A stretch of 64,000 nt of DNA from positions 62,001 through 126,000 of the forward strand of contig DDKG01000178.1 in assembly GCA_002339265.1 (NCBI GenBank), read 5' to 3'. This DNA is from Massilia sp. UBA2604. GTDB lineage: Bacteria > Pseudomonadota > Gammaproteobacteria > Burkholderiales > Burkholderiaceae_D. The notes under the pieces were generated by a model. It made no database searches, had not been told where the DNA came from, and was given only the letters and a program-made list of their open reading frames with translations. A program made the position numbers and the translations under genes. Shown here in pieces: positions 16,253 through 24,938 of this stretch; position 1 is the first letter of the stretch; the number at the start of each line of letters is the position of its first letter.

Positions 16253-16896
16253 TGCAACCTGAAACGCGCAAAACCGTCATGACTGTACCGAAAAACCGCA
16301 AATCCGAGCGCGGCGTTGCGGCGGTCGAGTTCGCCTTGCTGCTGCCGATGCTGGTGATCCTGGCGCTGTGCGCCATCGACGGCGCCCGCGCCCTGCAGGC
16401 AAACATCATCATGACCAATATCGCGCGCGAGGGCGCCAACCTGGCGGCGCGCGGGGGCACCGACCTCGAGGACGGCAGTCAGGACATCATCTATGCGGTG
16501 ATGGCGAGCGCGCCACCGCTGAACGTCAACCAGCAGGGCATGATGTACATTACGCGCGTGATGGGCGTGCCCGGCACCGGCGGCACGCGCAGCGTGGTGC
16601 TGGACCAGTACCGCTGGGACGACGCCGAGCGTAATCTCGGCGCCCGCAAGAGCGCCTACCAGCCGGCCAGCCGGATCTATTCCTGCGGCTCGTGGAGCAG
16701 CGCGGGCAAGTGCTCCAGCGTCAGCAGCAGCTCGCGGCCGGCCGCACCGGTGCTGACGGGCAAGCTCGACGATGGTGAGATCGTCTATGTGGTCGAGACT
16801 TTCTACAAGTTCGACATGTTGGTCAGCGCCTTTACGTTCAAAGAAAATGCTCTGCCCGCCTTCGGGCCCGACCTGTATTCCATGAGTGTGTTCTGA
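16252..16896 (+). CDS. Second TadE/TadF-like pseudopilin
   Basis: A 214-residue protein. The head is basic (KNRKSERG) and is followed by VAAVEFALLLPMLVILALCAIDGARAL, the pseudopilin cleavage and helix pattern. The periplasmic part has two cysteines (YSCGSW and GKCSS) that may pair, and a Ser-rich turn. Translation from 16252 overlaps the upstream stop; an in-frame ATG at 16279 is an alternative. Together with TadE and TadG it should form the minor-pilin set of the Tad machine. Confidence 0.85.
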   Translation: MQPETRKTVMTVPKNRKSERGVAAVEFALLLPMLVILALCAIDGARALQANIIMTNIAREGANLAARGGTDLEDGSQDIIYAVMASAPPLNVNQQGMMYITRVMGVPGTGGTRSVVLDQYRWDDAERNLGARKSAYQPASRIYSCGSWSSAGKCSSVSSSSRPAAPVLTGKLDDGEIVYVVETFYKFDMLVSAFTFKENALPAFGPDLYSMSVF

Positions 16897-16897
16897 T

Positions 16898-18265
16898 ATG
16901 CGTCCGATTCTTCACCGGCAGCGCGGCGCTGTCGCCATCATGGTGGCCATCGCCATGCTCGTGCTGCTCGCCGTGGTGGGCCTGACCATCGATGCCGGCC
17001 TGGCCTATCTGGTCAAGGCGCGCCTGAACGCCGCGGTCGACTCGGCCGCCCTGGCCGGGGCGCGGGCCGTCACCACCGGCAATAACCAGGCCGAACAGAC
17101 CGCCAATGCGCGCACGGCAGCGGCAGATTTCTTTGCGGCCAATATTCCAAGTAACTACCTGCTATCGTCGCCCAGGATCCTGAGCACCAATGTCACCTTC
17201 AAGGGCGGCCAGGCGTTCATCGACGTCGAGGCGGATGCGAAGATGCCGTTGTCGATCATGCAGGTGATGGGTTTCGCGTCGCTGACGCCGGTGGCGAATG
17301 CCCAGACCATCCGCAATGACCTGGACATGGCGCTGGTGATCGATACCTCGGGTTCGCTCAAGGATTCCGCTGCGACGGTGAGAGCTTCCTCGAAGAGTTT
17401 CCTCAGCAAGTTCAACGTCACCCAGGACCGGGTGGCGCTCGTCCACTTCGCTTCCGGGGTGGAAGCGGACAATCCCATCAACGCATCGGCACGCGGATTC
17501 AACCGCACCGCAATGAATAATGCGATCAATGGCTATGTGTTCGACGGCGGCACCGCGTCCTTCGAAGGCATGTGGGAAGCGCGCCGCCAGCTCAACCTTG
17601 TTTCTTCCGGCAACCGCTCGACGATGCGCGTGATCGTGTTCTTCTCGGACGGCGCGCCGACGGCCTTTGGCGCCCTCCCCGAGTTCATCAACGCGAACGA
17701 TTGCAAGACCCCGGGCGCGATCGACCGTGTGCTCAGGGAAGCCGGGCTGGCCGACCTGGGGTCGAGCGAGAAGAAATACGTGAGCGAGGGCTGCAAGACC
17801 TGGCGCATGGCCTTCAATCTTTCCACCTGGAGCAACTCCCCGGTGCCGACGGTGCGACGCCTGCCCGAGTGGTATAACGGGCGCAGCAGTTCGGTGCGCG
17901 AGTTTCCCGTCGTGACCGACACGCCACGCCAGGTCACCGCGGACATCAGCACGCCGGCGCTTTACGAACGCAATATCCTGCGCGCATCGCGCAACCTCGC
18001 CGAAGCCGCGGCGGCCAAGGCGCGGAGCGAAGGCATCGTCGTCTTCACGCTGGGCTTCGGGTCGGGACTGAAAGACGTCGAAGCGAGCGACACGACCAGC
18101 AATGGCGAAACCATCCTGAAATGCATGGCGAACACGGTCGATGCACCGAAACGCTGCCAGAATCCGGCCCAGCCAGTCGGCATGTATTGCTACGCCGCGA
18201 CCGACGCCGACCTGACGCCCTGCTTCTCGCGCCTGGCTTCGGCCATCCTGCGCATTTCGAAGTAA
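16898..18265 (+). CDS. tadG: TadG-like protein with von Willebrand A domain
   Basis: A 455-residue protein. The N-terminal TadG/TadE-like segment RQRGAVAIMVAIAMLVLLAVVG anchors it in the inner membrane. An Ala-rich pilus-associated region follows, and then a VWA domain with the MIDAS motif DTSGS (about residues 149-153) and FFSDGAPTAF. Several cysteines lie in the last third. It starts one base after the preceding stop. VWA-bearing TadG proteins are linked to adhesion or to anchoring the pilus in the envelope. It is the last gene of this operon. Confidence 0.88.
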   Translation: MRPILHRQRGAVAIMVAIAMLVLLAVVGLTIDAGLAYLVKARLNAAVDSAALAGARAVTTGNNQAEQTANARTAAADFFAANIPSNYLLSSPRILSTNVTFKGGQAFIDVEADAKMPLSIMQVMGFASLTPVANAQTIRNDLDMALVIDTSGSLKDSAATVRASSKSFLSKFNVTQDRVALVHFASGVEADNPINASARGFNRTAMNNAINGYVFDGGTASFEGMWEARRQLNLVSSGNRSTMRVIVFFSDGAPTAFGALPEFINANDCKTPGAIDRVLREAGLADLGSSEKKYVSEGCKTWRMAFNLSTWSNSPVPTVRRLPEWYNGRSSSVREFPVVTDTPRQVTADISTPALYERNILRASRNLAEAAAAKARSEGIVVFTLGFGSGLKDVEASDTTSNGETILKCMANTVDAPKRCQNPAQPVGMYCYAATDADLTPCFSRLASAILRISK

Positions 18266-18276
18266 GCGCCAGGCGC

Positions 18277-18306
18277 AGGGCGCCCCGGATGAGACCGGCG
18301 CGCCCT
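18277..18306. terminator. Hairpin between convergent tadG and the molybdoenzyme gene
   Basis: AGGGCGC and GCGCCCT flank an inner CCGG/CCGG pair (one C-C mismatch, loop ATGAGA). The hairpin lies 11 bases after both the tadG stop and the convergent paoC-like stop, so it can serve both directions. There is no clear T-tract. Confidence 0.5.
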
Positions 18307-18317
18307 CCACCAACCGA

Positions 18318-20639
18318 TCACATCAGCTTGTCGAGCGTGATCGGCAACTCCCGCACCCGCTTGCCGCAGGCATTGTAGATCGCATTCGCGATCGCCGCCA
18401 TCGTGCCGGTAATGCCGATCTCGCCGACCCCGCGCATGCCGGCCGGAGCATGCGGATCGGGGATGTCGAGCCACATCACCTCCACCTCCGGCACGTCCAG
18501 GTGCGCCGGCACGTGGTATTCCGACAGGCTGGCGTTCACGACCCGGCCGTTGCGCTCGTCGAAATGCGTCTCTTCCATCAACGCCGCGCCCAGGCCCATG
18601 ATCATCCCGCCCCGCAGCTGGCTGGCGGCGGTCTTGGCGTTGAGGATGCGCCCGACATCGAAGGAGCCGAGCAGGCGCGTGACGCGCGGCTCGCCGGTGA
18701 CGACATTGACCCGTGCCTCGCAGAAGATCGCGCCATACGAATGCATCGACCAGTGCACGCTCTCCTGCGCCGGCGGCGCCTTGGCGGTCACGTCCACCTC
18801 GTCGCGCCCGGCGCGCGCCAGGATGTCGGCATAGCTCTCCCAGCGGCTGGCCTCGTCGACCTTGCACAGCCCACCGTCGCGCGCACGCACCTGCTCCGGT
18901 TTCAAGCCCGCCAGCGGGGAATCGCGGCCGGCCAGCTTGAGCAGCTCGGCGCACAGCGCCTCGTGCGCGGCCTTGACCGCCGCCGCGATGACGGCGGTCT
19001 GCTGGGAGCCGCCCGCCATCACCGCTCCCGGCATCGATGAATCGCCATAGCCGAACTCGACCTTCTCCAATGGCAGGCCGAGACGGGCCGCGCTCAACTG
19101 GGTCTGGGCGGTGGCCGTGCCCATGCCCATTTCGTGCGCCGCCACCGTCACCCGCGCCCGGCCGTCGCGGCCCAGCACGATGCGCGCCGCGCCGCCATCC
19201 ATCCGGTAATAGGGGAACACGGCGCTGGCGCAGCCCAGGCCGACCAGCCACTCGCCTTCCTGGCGCATGCCGGGCTTCTGGTGGCGCTCCTGCCAGCCGA
19301 AGGCCTGGGCGCCGGCGCGGTAGACCTCGATCAGGTGGCGCGACGAGAACGGCGTGCCCTTGGTCGGGTCCTGCACCGGCTCGTTACGCCGGCGCATCAC
19401 GATGGGATCGATGCCCAGCCGGTCGGCCAGCTCGTCCACCGCGCTCTCCAGCGCGAACGAGCCCACCGATTCGCCCGGCGCGCGCATGGCGACGTTGGCC
19501 ACCATATTCATGTGCACCTTCTGCACCTCGAGTTTCATGTGCTTCGCCGCATACAGCACGCGCGCATTGTGGATGAAGGGCTCGGGAAAGGCGTTGTAGT
19601 CGGTCATCACGGCCACGCCGGCGTGGATCAGCGCGTCGAAGCGGCCATCGCGGTCGGCGCCGATGGCCACCCGCTGCTCGGTGCAGGTGCGGCCGCCGAC
19701 CATCCGGTACACGCCCTCGCGCGACAGCATCACGCGCACCGGCCGCCCGGACAGCCTGGCGGCGGCCGCGGCCAGGATATGGTGCTGCCACACCAGCTTG
19801 CCGCCGAAGCCGCCGCCCACGAAGGGCGAGGTGACCCGCACCTGTTCCTGTTCGATGCCGAACACCTGGGCCAGGGTGAAGGCGGTGTTGTCGATCGCCT
19901 GGCTGGCGTCGTGGATCGTAAGCTGGTCGCCGTTCCAGGCGACGGTCACCGCGTGCAGCTCGATCGCATTGTGGTTCTGGCGCGGCGTGCGGTACACGGC
20001 GTCGATCCGCTGCGGCGCCGTCGCCAGCGCGGCTTCGGCGTCGCCGATCACGTCCTGCAGCGGCTCGCCCATGAAGGCGCCGACCTCGATGCCGGCCGCG
20101 CGCGCCGCCTCCATGGTCGTGACCGCGTCCTCGCTCTCGTAGCGCACCCGCACCAGGCTGGCGGCGTGGTCGGCCTGTTCCCGGCTCTCGGCCAGCACCA
20201 CGGCCACCGGCTGGCCGTTCCAGTGCACGCGGTCGTCCTGGAATACCGGCAGCGCATCGCCGCTGCCGCCCATCGGTTCCCGCATCATCACGGGCGGCGG
20301 CGCCATCTTCGGCGCGTTATGGTGGGTCATCACCAGCACCACGCCGGGCGCGGCTTCGGCCGTAGCCGTGTCGATGCCGGCGATGCGGCCCTTGGCCACG
20401 GTGCTGTGGACCAGGGCCGCGTAAGTCATCCCGTCCAGCGCGAATTCGGCCGCGTACCGCGCCTCGCCCTTCACCTTCAGCGGCCCGTCCAGGCGCGACA
20501 GCGGTGCGCCGATCAGCGGGTCGTCGCTCGACGCCAAGGGGTCTGGCTTGCCGCCCGTGACGTAGCGGTCGGGCGCCAGCGCGACCGCCTTCTGCATGAT
20601 CGCCTGGCCGGCCTTCTGGATGTTCTGCACGATCTTCAT
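18318..20639 (-). CDS. paoC: Molybdenum-binding subunit of a PaoABC/YagTSR-type aldehyde oxidoreductase
   Basis: A 773-residue large subunit of the xanthine oxidase family. It has an N-terminal aldehyde oxidase a/b hammerhead domain (DGPLKVKGEARYAAEF) followed by molybdopterin-binding domains with GGGFGGKLVWQ, MRAPGES and the catalytic Glu740 in GVGEIGITG near the C-terminus. The ATG at 20639 follows GAGGAGAT. It is the third gene after the FeS and FAD subunits. PaoABC oxidises aromatic aldehydes; substrate here is inferred from the family. No paoD/xdhC-like maturation gene follows, because the convergent tad operon begins there. Confidence 0.9.
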   Translation of the reverse strand: MKIVQNIQKAGQAIMQKAVALAPDRYVTGGKPDPLASSDDPLIGAPLSRLDGPLKVKGEARYAAEFALDGMTYAALVHSTVAKGRIAGIDTATAEAAPGVVLVMTHHNAPKMAPPPVMMREPMGGSGDALPVFQDDRVHWNGQPVAVVLAESREQADHAASLVRVRYESEDAVTTMEAARAAGIEVGAFMGEPLQDVIGDAEAALATAPQRIDAVYRTPRQNHNAIELHAVTVAWNGDQLTIHDASQAIDNTAFTLAQVFGIEQEQVRVTSPFVGGGFGGKLVWQHHILAAAAARLSGRPVRVMLSREGVYRMVGGRTCTEQRVAIGADRDGRFDALIHAGVAVMTDYNAFPEPFIHNARVLYAAKHMKLEVQKVHMNMVANVAMRAPGESVGSFALESAVDELADRLGIDPIVMRRRNEPVQDPTKGTPFSSRHLIEVYRAGAQAFGWQERHQKPGMRQEGEWLVGLGCASAVFPYYRMDGGAARIVLGRDGRARVTVAAHEMGMGTATAQTQLSAARLGLPLEKVEFGYGDSSMPGAVMAGGSQQTAVIAAAVKAAHEALCAELLKLAGRDSPLAGLKPEQVRARDGGLCKVDEASRWESYADILARAGRDEVDVTAKAPPAQESVHWSMHSYGAIFCEARVNVVTGEPRVTRLLGSFDVGRILNAKTAASQLRGGMIMGLGAALMEETHFDERNGRVVNASLSEYHVPAHLDVPEVEVMWLDIPDPHAPAGMRGVGEIGITGTMAAIANAIYNACGKRVRELPITLDKLM

Positions 20640-20650
20640 GCTCGATCTCC

Positions 20651-21637
20651 TCAGGAATGGACGGTGGCAAGGCGGCCGAGCACGGCCACCATCGTGCGCT
20701 GGGCCAGCGGGATCTTGAACGCGTTGTCGCGCAAGGGCCGGGCGTCGGCCATCTCGGCGCGCGCCGCGGCCTCGAAATGGACCGCATCGGCCGGCTGGCC
20801 TCGCAGCATCTGTTCCAGCATCGTCGCCCGCCACGGCTTGTGCGCCACGCCGCCCAGCGCCAGCCGCACGTCCACGACCACGCCGTCCCGGACCTCGAGC
20901 GCGGCCGCCACCGACACCAGCGCGAAGGCATAGCTGGCGCGGTCGCGCACCTTGCGGTAGGTGGAGTTGGCGCCGAAGGCCAGCGCCGGGATCTCGATCG
21001 CCGTAATCAGTTCGCCCGGCTGCAGGACGGTCTCGCGTTCGGGATGGTCTTCGGGCAGCAGGTGGAAACCCGTGAACGGGACCTGGCGCTCTCCACCCAT
21101 GCCCTGCAGGTGGACGACGGCGTCGAGCGCGGCCAGCGCCACGCACATATCGGACGGATGGGTGGCGATGCAGGCGCTCGAGGCCCCCAGCACCGCGTGC
21201 ATGCGGTGCACGCCCTGCTGCGCGTCGCAGCCCTCGCCCGGATTGCGCTTGTTGCAGTGGGCGCCGTCGCGGTCATAGAAATAGGAGCAGCGGGTGCGCT
21301 GCAGGACGTTGCCGGCGACGCTGGCCATATTGCGGATCTGGCCCGACGCGCCGGATGAAATTGCGCGCGCCAGCAGGGGGAAACGCGTGCGCACCGCGCG
21401 GTGCTCGGCCAGCGCCGTGTTCTTGACGGCGGCGCCGACCAGCAGGCTGCCATCTAGCCGTTCCTCGATCTGCTGCGACAGGCCGCTGACGTCGACCAGC
21501 TGCGCCGGCCGCTCGATGGTCTCGCGCATCAGGTCGACCAGGTTGGTGCCGCCGCCCAGATAGCGGCTGCCTGCCGCCGCGCCCTGGCGCACGGCGTCCT
21601 GCGCGTCGTGCGCGCGTGCAAAGGTGAACGGGTTCAT
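20651..21637 (-). CDS. paoB: FAD-binding subunit of the PaoABC-type enzyme, with extra FeS loop
   Basis: A 328-residue subunit with the FAD-PCMH fold (YLGGGTNLVDLMRE for the FAD pyrophosphate). Its insert contains Cys117, Cys128, Cys137 and Cys156 (RCSYFYDR, HCNKRNPGEGC, SACIATHP). This is the [4Fe-4S] loop that distinguishes PaoB and 4-hydroxybenzoyl-CoA reductase-like subunits from ordinary XDH. Its start overlaps the stop of the FeS subunit by four bases (ATGA), and it ends 11 bases before the large subunit. Confidence 0.92.
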   Translation of the reverse strand: MNPFTFARAHDAQDAVRQGAAAGSRYLGGGTNLVDLMRETIERPAQLVDVSGLSQQIEERLDGSLLVGAAVKNTALAEHRAVRTRFPLLARAISSGASGQIRNMASVAGNVLQRTRCSYFYDRDGAHCNKRNPGEGCDAQQGVHRMHAVLGASSACIATHPSDMCVALAALDAVVHLQGMGGERQVPFTGFHLLPEDHPERETVLQPGELITAIEIPALAFGANSTYRKVRDRASYAFALVSVAAALEVRDGVVVDVRLALGGVAHKPWRATMLEQMLRGQPADAVHFEAAARAEMADARPLRDNAFKIPLAQRTMVAVLGRLATVHS

Positions 21638-22170
21638 GAGCCCTCCCCGGCCACAGCCCTGCCGCGCAGCTGCACGTGGTGTTCGGTCACCGCCGCGACG
21701 ATGCCGTTGTAGGCGCCGCAACGGCACAGGTTGCCGCTCATGCGCTCGCGCACCTCGTCCTCGCTGCACGCGATCGACTCCGCGCCGATGTCTTCGGTGA
21801 CGTAGCTCGGCACGCCGCGCCGCAGCTCGGCCTCCATGCCCAGCGCCGAGCATATCTGGCCGGGCGTGCAATAGCCGCACTGGAAGCCGTCGTGCTCGAT
21901 GAACGATTGCTGCAAGGCGTGCAGCTGACCGTCGTGGGCCAGGCCCTCGACCGAGGTGATGGCGCGCCCCTGGTATTGCACGGCCAGGGCCAGGCAGGAC
22001 AGGATGCGCTGCTCGCCGTCGAGCAGCACGGTGCAGGCGCCGCAGGCGCCCTGGTCGCAGCCTTTCTTGGTGCCGCTCAGGTGCAGGTGCTCGCGCAGGA
22101 AATCGAGCAGGGAGACGCGCGGGTCGTCCGGGAGGGCGACGGCGTTTCCATTGATGGTGATGGTGGACAC
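21634..22170 (-). CDS. paoA: [2Fe-2S] subunit of the PaoABC-type enzyme
   Basis: A 178-residue subunit. The plant-type cluster ligands are Cys38, Cys43, Cys46 and Cys59. The second cluster uses Cys98, Cys101, Cys149 and Cys151 (CGYC and LCRC). The start is a GTG at 22170 behind GAGGAGGAG. Translation from there gives no Tat signal, unlike E. coli PaoA, which is exported. No twin-arginine segment is found in the upstream open frame either, so this version is predicted to act in the cytoplasm. Confidence 0.9.
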   Translation of the reverse strand: MSTITINGNAVALPDDPRVSLLDFLREHLHLSGTKKGCDQGACGACTVLLDGEQRILSCLALAVQYQGRAITSVEGLAHDGQLHALQQSFIEHDGFQCGYCTPGQICSALGMEAELRRGVPSYVTEDIGAESIACSEDEVRERMSGNLCRCGAYNGIVAAVTEHHVQLRGRAVAGEGS

Positions 22171-22294
22171 GGTAAAAACTCCTCCTCGGTGGCGGTCACC
22201 CGCCTGGCAACGATGCGGGAAAGTGACCGTATGTGCTCCTTGAACGAGTACCAAGTGTAGAGTCAGCCGTGCCGAAAAGGCGCACGTTTGAGGG

Positions 22295-22510
22295 TCAGGA
22301 TGGCGGTTCGGAGGATCGTGCAACGCGTCGATCCGCGCCTGGAGCGGCGGTGCTGATGGAGACCGCGACTGGGTCGCTGGCCGGGAAGGATTCGGCAAGC
22401 GCTTCGTCGAGCGCCGCTTCGTCGTGCGGGTCCTGGCGCGCCGGCATATCGTCGTGCATTTGCCGGCGCGATTTTTCCCCGCGCCGTTTCGCCTGGACGG
22501 AAATTGTCAT
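22295..22510 (-). CDS. Small hydrophilic protein, 71 aa
   Basis: The ATG at 22510 follows GGGAGCGAACAG. The N-terminal half is highly basic (QAKRRGEKSRRQ). The second half holds DEALAESFPASDPVAVS, a segment I know from many short uncharacterised proteobacterial proteins. It lies 124 bases upstream of the paoA start on the same strand. No function can be assigned. Confidence 0.6.
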   Translation of the reverse strand: MTISVQAKRRGEKSRRQMHDDMPARQDPHDEAALDEALAESFPASDPVAVSISTAAPGADRRVARSSEPPS

Positions 22511-22613
22511 CTGTTCGCTCCCATGCGTCGCAGCCGCCGGACGGCGGCCGTCTTGATTCAATGTAGTGCACCGAGGGCCGCTGCGCCAGCACGGAATGAA
22601 GCCCGCCCCTGCA

Positions 22614-23318
22614 TCAACCCGCCGCATCCAGGTAGACGCCGCGCTCGAGCGACAGGCCGCGCTTGACGTCGCGCGTCAGCGCATCGGCCAGCACTTCTTC
22701 CTGCCCCGCCTCGAGGGCGGCGATGGCCTGGGCCACGACGTCGACGGGCGTCGCCTTCGGCGCGTCGATGCCGGCGGTCATGTCGGTATCCATAAAGGCC
22801 ACGTGCAGGCCGAGCACCTGCGTGCCCTGCGGCTTGACGGCGATGCGCACGCCATTGGTCATCGACCAGGTGGCGGCCTTCGACATGGCGTAGGTGGCGG
22901 CGCCCGGGATGCTGATCCAGCTCAGCACCGACAGCACGTTGACGATGGCGCCGCCGCCATTGGCGCCGAGGACCGGCGCGAAGGCGCGGCACATGGCGAG
23001 GGTGCCGAACAGGTTGGTGTCGAGCTCCTGCCGCGCGCGGTCGGCGGCTTCGTCGTCGAACACATGGCCGCCGCGCACGATGCCGGCATTGTTCACCAGC
23101 AGCGTCACGTCGGCGCATTCGGCGGCCGCCCGCCGCACCTGCTCCGGGCGGGTGATGTCGAGCTCGAGGGGAATGACGTCCGGCAGGCCGATGCCGCGCG
23201 GATCGCGCGCGCCGGCATACACCTTGCGCGCGCCGGCTTCGAGCAGCAGGCGGGCCCAGGCGCGGCCCAGCCCGCGATTGGCGCCCGTGACGAGCACGAT
23301 GGAATCCTTGACCTGCAT
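22614..23318 (-). CDS. SDR-family oxidoreductase
   Basis: A 234-residue short-chain dehydrogenase. It has the cofactor motif TGANRGLG (residues 11-18), NNAG (76-79) and the catalytic set Ser130, Tyr143 and Lys147 (YAMSK). An acidic or basic residue after strand 2 that would fix NAD or NADP use is not clear by eye (YAGARD suggests NADP). The ATG at 23318 follows GGGAGAG. It appears monocistronic. Substrate unknown. Confidence 0.85.
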   Translation of the reverse strand: MQVKDSIVLVTGANRGLGRAWARLLLEAGARKVYAGARDPRGIGLPDVIPLELDITRPEQVRRAAAECADVTLLVNNAGIVRGGHVFDDEAADRARQELDTNLFGTLAMCRAFAPVLGANGGGAIVNVLSVLSWISIPGAATYAMSKAATWSMTNGVRIAVKPQGTQVLGLHVAFMDTDMTAGIDAPKATPVDVVAQAIAALEAGQEEVLADALTRDVKRGLSLERGVYLDAAG

Positions 23319-23568
23319 GGCGTCTCTCCCGTATCGATATCCGGCCGTCCGGACCAGTGCCGATACTACGGCGGTGTCTGCCGCCCCAGGTAGTGAAACC
23401 TTGTGAAACCAGCCGCAGGCAGTGAAGCGACCTCTCCCATTCGCCACAGACGCCCCGGCGCAGCCGCTTTCATCACAGGAATTCACACCCGCCGCCGCGC
23501 GCCGCGGCTAAGCTCGATCACGGTTCCAGCAGCGGAACGTCCGACCACCACCAGAACAAGGAGTCCCC

Positions 23569-24321
23569 ATGACCTCGCAGCGCACCCTACTTGCCGCAAC
23601 GCTCCTCCTGTCCGCCTTGTCGGCTGGCGCCCACCAGGGCAAAAGCACCCACCAGGGCGGCATCCAGAGCGCCTCTGCCAAGGCCGTCAAGGCCGACTAC
23701 GACATCGTCCACACCAAGATCACGAGCGAAGGCAACGTCGCTACCTTCCACATCGCCGTATCGGGCAAGGCCGGCAAGACCTATCCGACCAAGACCGGCA
23801 AGCTGGGCGGCAGCGCGGTGTTTTCCTATGTGTGGCCGACCACCATCGACCCCTATGCGGTCGGCTTCGAGAGCAAGGCCGGCATCCTGGCATTCGCCGT
23901 CACCTCCCATCCAGATTTCGACGATACCCCGCTGTACGACGAGAATGGCGACGGCGACACCGGCAATGACGGCAACCTGTGGCACTCGCACTGGGTCGTG
24001 CTCACGAAGGACGATGCCTGCGGCAAGGATGCGTTGAAGGTGGTCGATATTCCCGAGGGGAGCAAGCCGCGCCTGCCCAAGACCTGGCCCGGCTTTCCGA
24101 TCCTGCTCGACAGCCCGGGCTGGAGCCCGCTGTTCAAGGGCGACTCGCTCGAAGTCAAGGTGCCGTTCGACGATATCGGCGTGGTCGAGGCGGCCAGCTT
24201 CGACGGCGTCACGGCGGCGCTGCGGGTCAATGCCAGCGTCCACAGTCCGCTGCTGTGCGTCGCTGACGTGTTCAAGGTCGCGTCCGGGAAACTGAGCTTG
24301 CCGGGCAAGGTCAACCGCTAG
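23569..24321 (+). CDS. Secreted protein of unknown function with Asp-rich loop
   Basis: A 250-residue protein with a signal peptide (cut near SAGAHQGK). The mature part has strand-rich sequence and an acidic Gly/Asp/Asn loop (YDENGDGDTGNDGN) like calcium-binding loops. Two Cys lie far apart (about residues 143 and 233) and may form a disulphide. The ATG follows AAGGAG. I do not recognise a family; a calcium- or metal-stabilised periplasmic or extracellular protein is an inference. It lies divergently from the SDR gene across a 250-base gap. Confidence 0.65.
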   Translation: MTSQRTLLAATLLLSALSAGAHQGKSTHQGGIQSASAKAVKADYDIVHTKITSEGNVATFHIAVSGKAGKTYPTKTGKLGGSAVFSYVWPTTIDPYAVGFESKAGILAFAVTSHPDFDDTPLYDENGDGDTGNDGNLWHSHWVVLTKDDACGKDALKVVDIPEGSKPRLPKTWPGFPILLDSPGWSPLFKGDSLEVKVPFDDIGVVEAASFDGVTAALRVNASVHSPLLCVADVFKVASGKLSLPGKVNR

Positions 24322-24386
24322 CATGGCGCCGCTCCGCCGTGCTGCACTTTCATCACTTTCACCACTTTCACCAGCAGAGGTCCATC

Positions 24387-24938
24387 ATGAGCAAGCAAGC
24401 CCTGATCGTCATCGACGTCCAGAACGACTACTTCCCCGGCGGCCGCTGGGAACTGGCGAGGATGGACGCCGCCAGCGCCAACGTCGGCCGGCTGCTGCGC
24501 CATTACCGCGAACTGGGCGCACCAGTCGTCCATATCCGCCACGAATTCCCGGACGCGGCCAGCGCGCCCTTCTTCGCACCCGGCTCCGAGGGCGCGGCGA
24601 TCCACCCGTCGGCGGCGCCGGCCGACGGCGAGCCGGTGCTGCTCAAGCACCATATCAATTCGTTCCGTGACACGCCGCTGCTCGACATCCTGCGCGGCCA
24701 TGAGGCGGACGAGGTGGTGATCTGCGGCGCCATGAGCCATATGTGCGTCGACGCCTGCACCCGCGCCGCGAACGATTTCGGTTTCCAGGTGACGGTGGCG
24801 CACGACGCCTGCGCGTCGCGCGAACTCGAATTCGGCGGCGTCACGGTGCCGGCGGCGCACGCCCACGCCGCATTCATGGCGGCGCTGGGTTTTGCCTACG
24901 CCGACATGCGCTCCACCGACGAACTCACGGGCAGGTAG
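24387..24938 (+). CDS. Isochorismatase-family cysteine hydrolase
   Basis: A 183-residue protein with the catalytic triad of the family: Asp10 (VIDVQNDY), Lys87 (LLKHHINSF) and Cys120 (GAMSHMCVDA). The cis-peptide region VICGAMS is intact. Members hydrolyse nicotinamide, isochorismate, biuret, ureidoacrylate or related amides; length and motifs do not settle which. The ATG at 24387 follows AGAGG. The 3' end overlaps the convergent winged-helix regulator gene by 14 bases. Confidence 0.85.
   Translation: MSKQALIVIDVQNDYFPGGRWELARMDAASANVGRLLRHYRELGAPVVHIRHEFPDAASAPFFAPGSEGAAIHPSAAPADGEPVLLKHHINSFRDTPLLDILRGHEADEVVICGAMSHMCVDACTRAANDFGFQVTVAHDACASRELEFGGVTVPAAHAHAAFMAALGFAYADMRSTDELTGR

Noticed and set aside
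24339-24387. Short CACTTTCA-type repeats before the isochorismatase-like gene
   Set aside because: Three imperfect copies in the leader; no symmetry or known site, so treated as low-complexity sequence.
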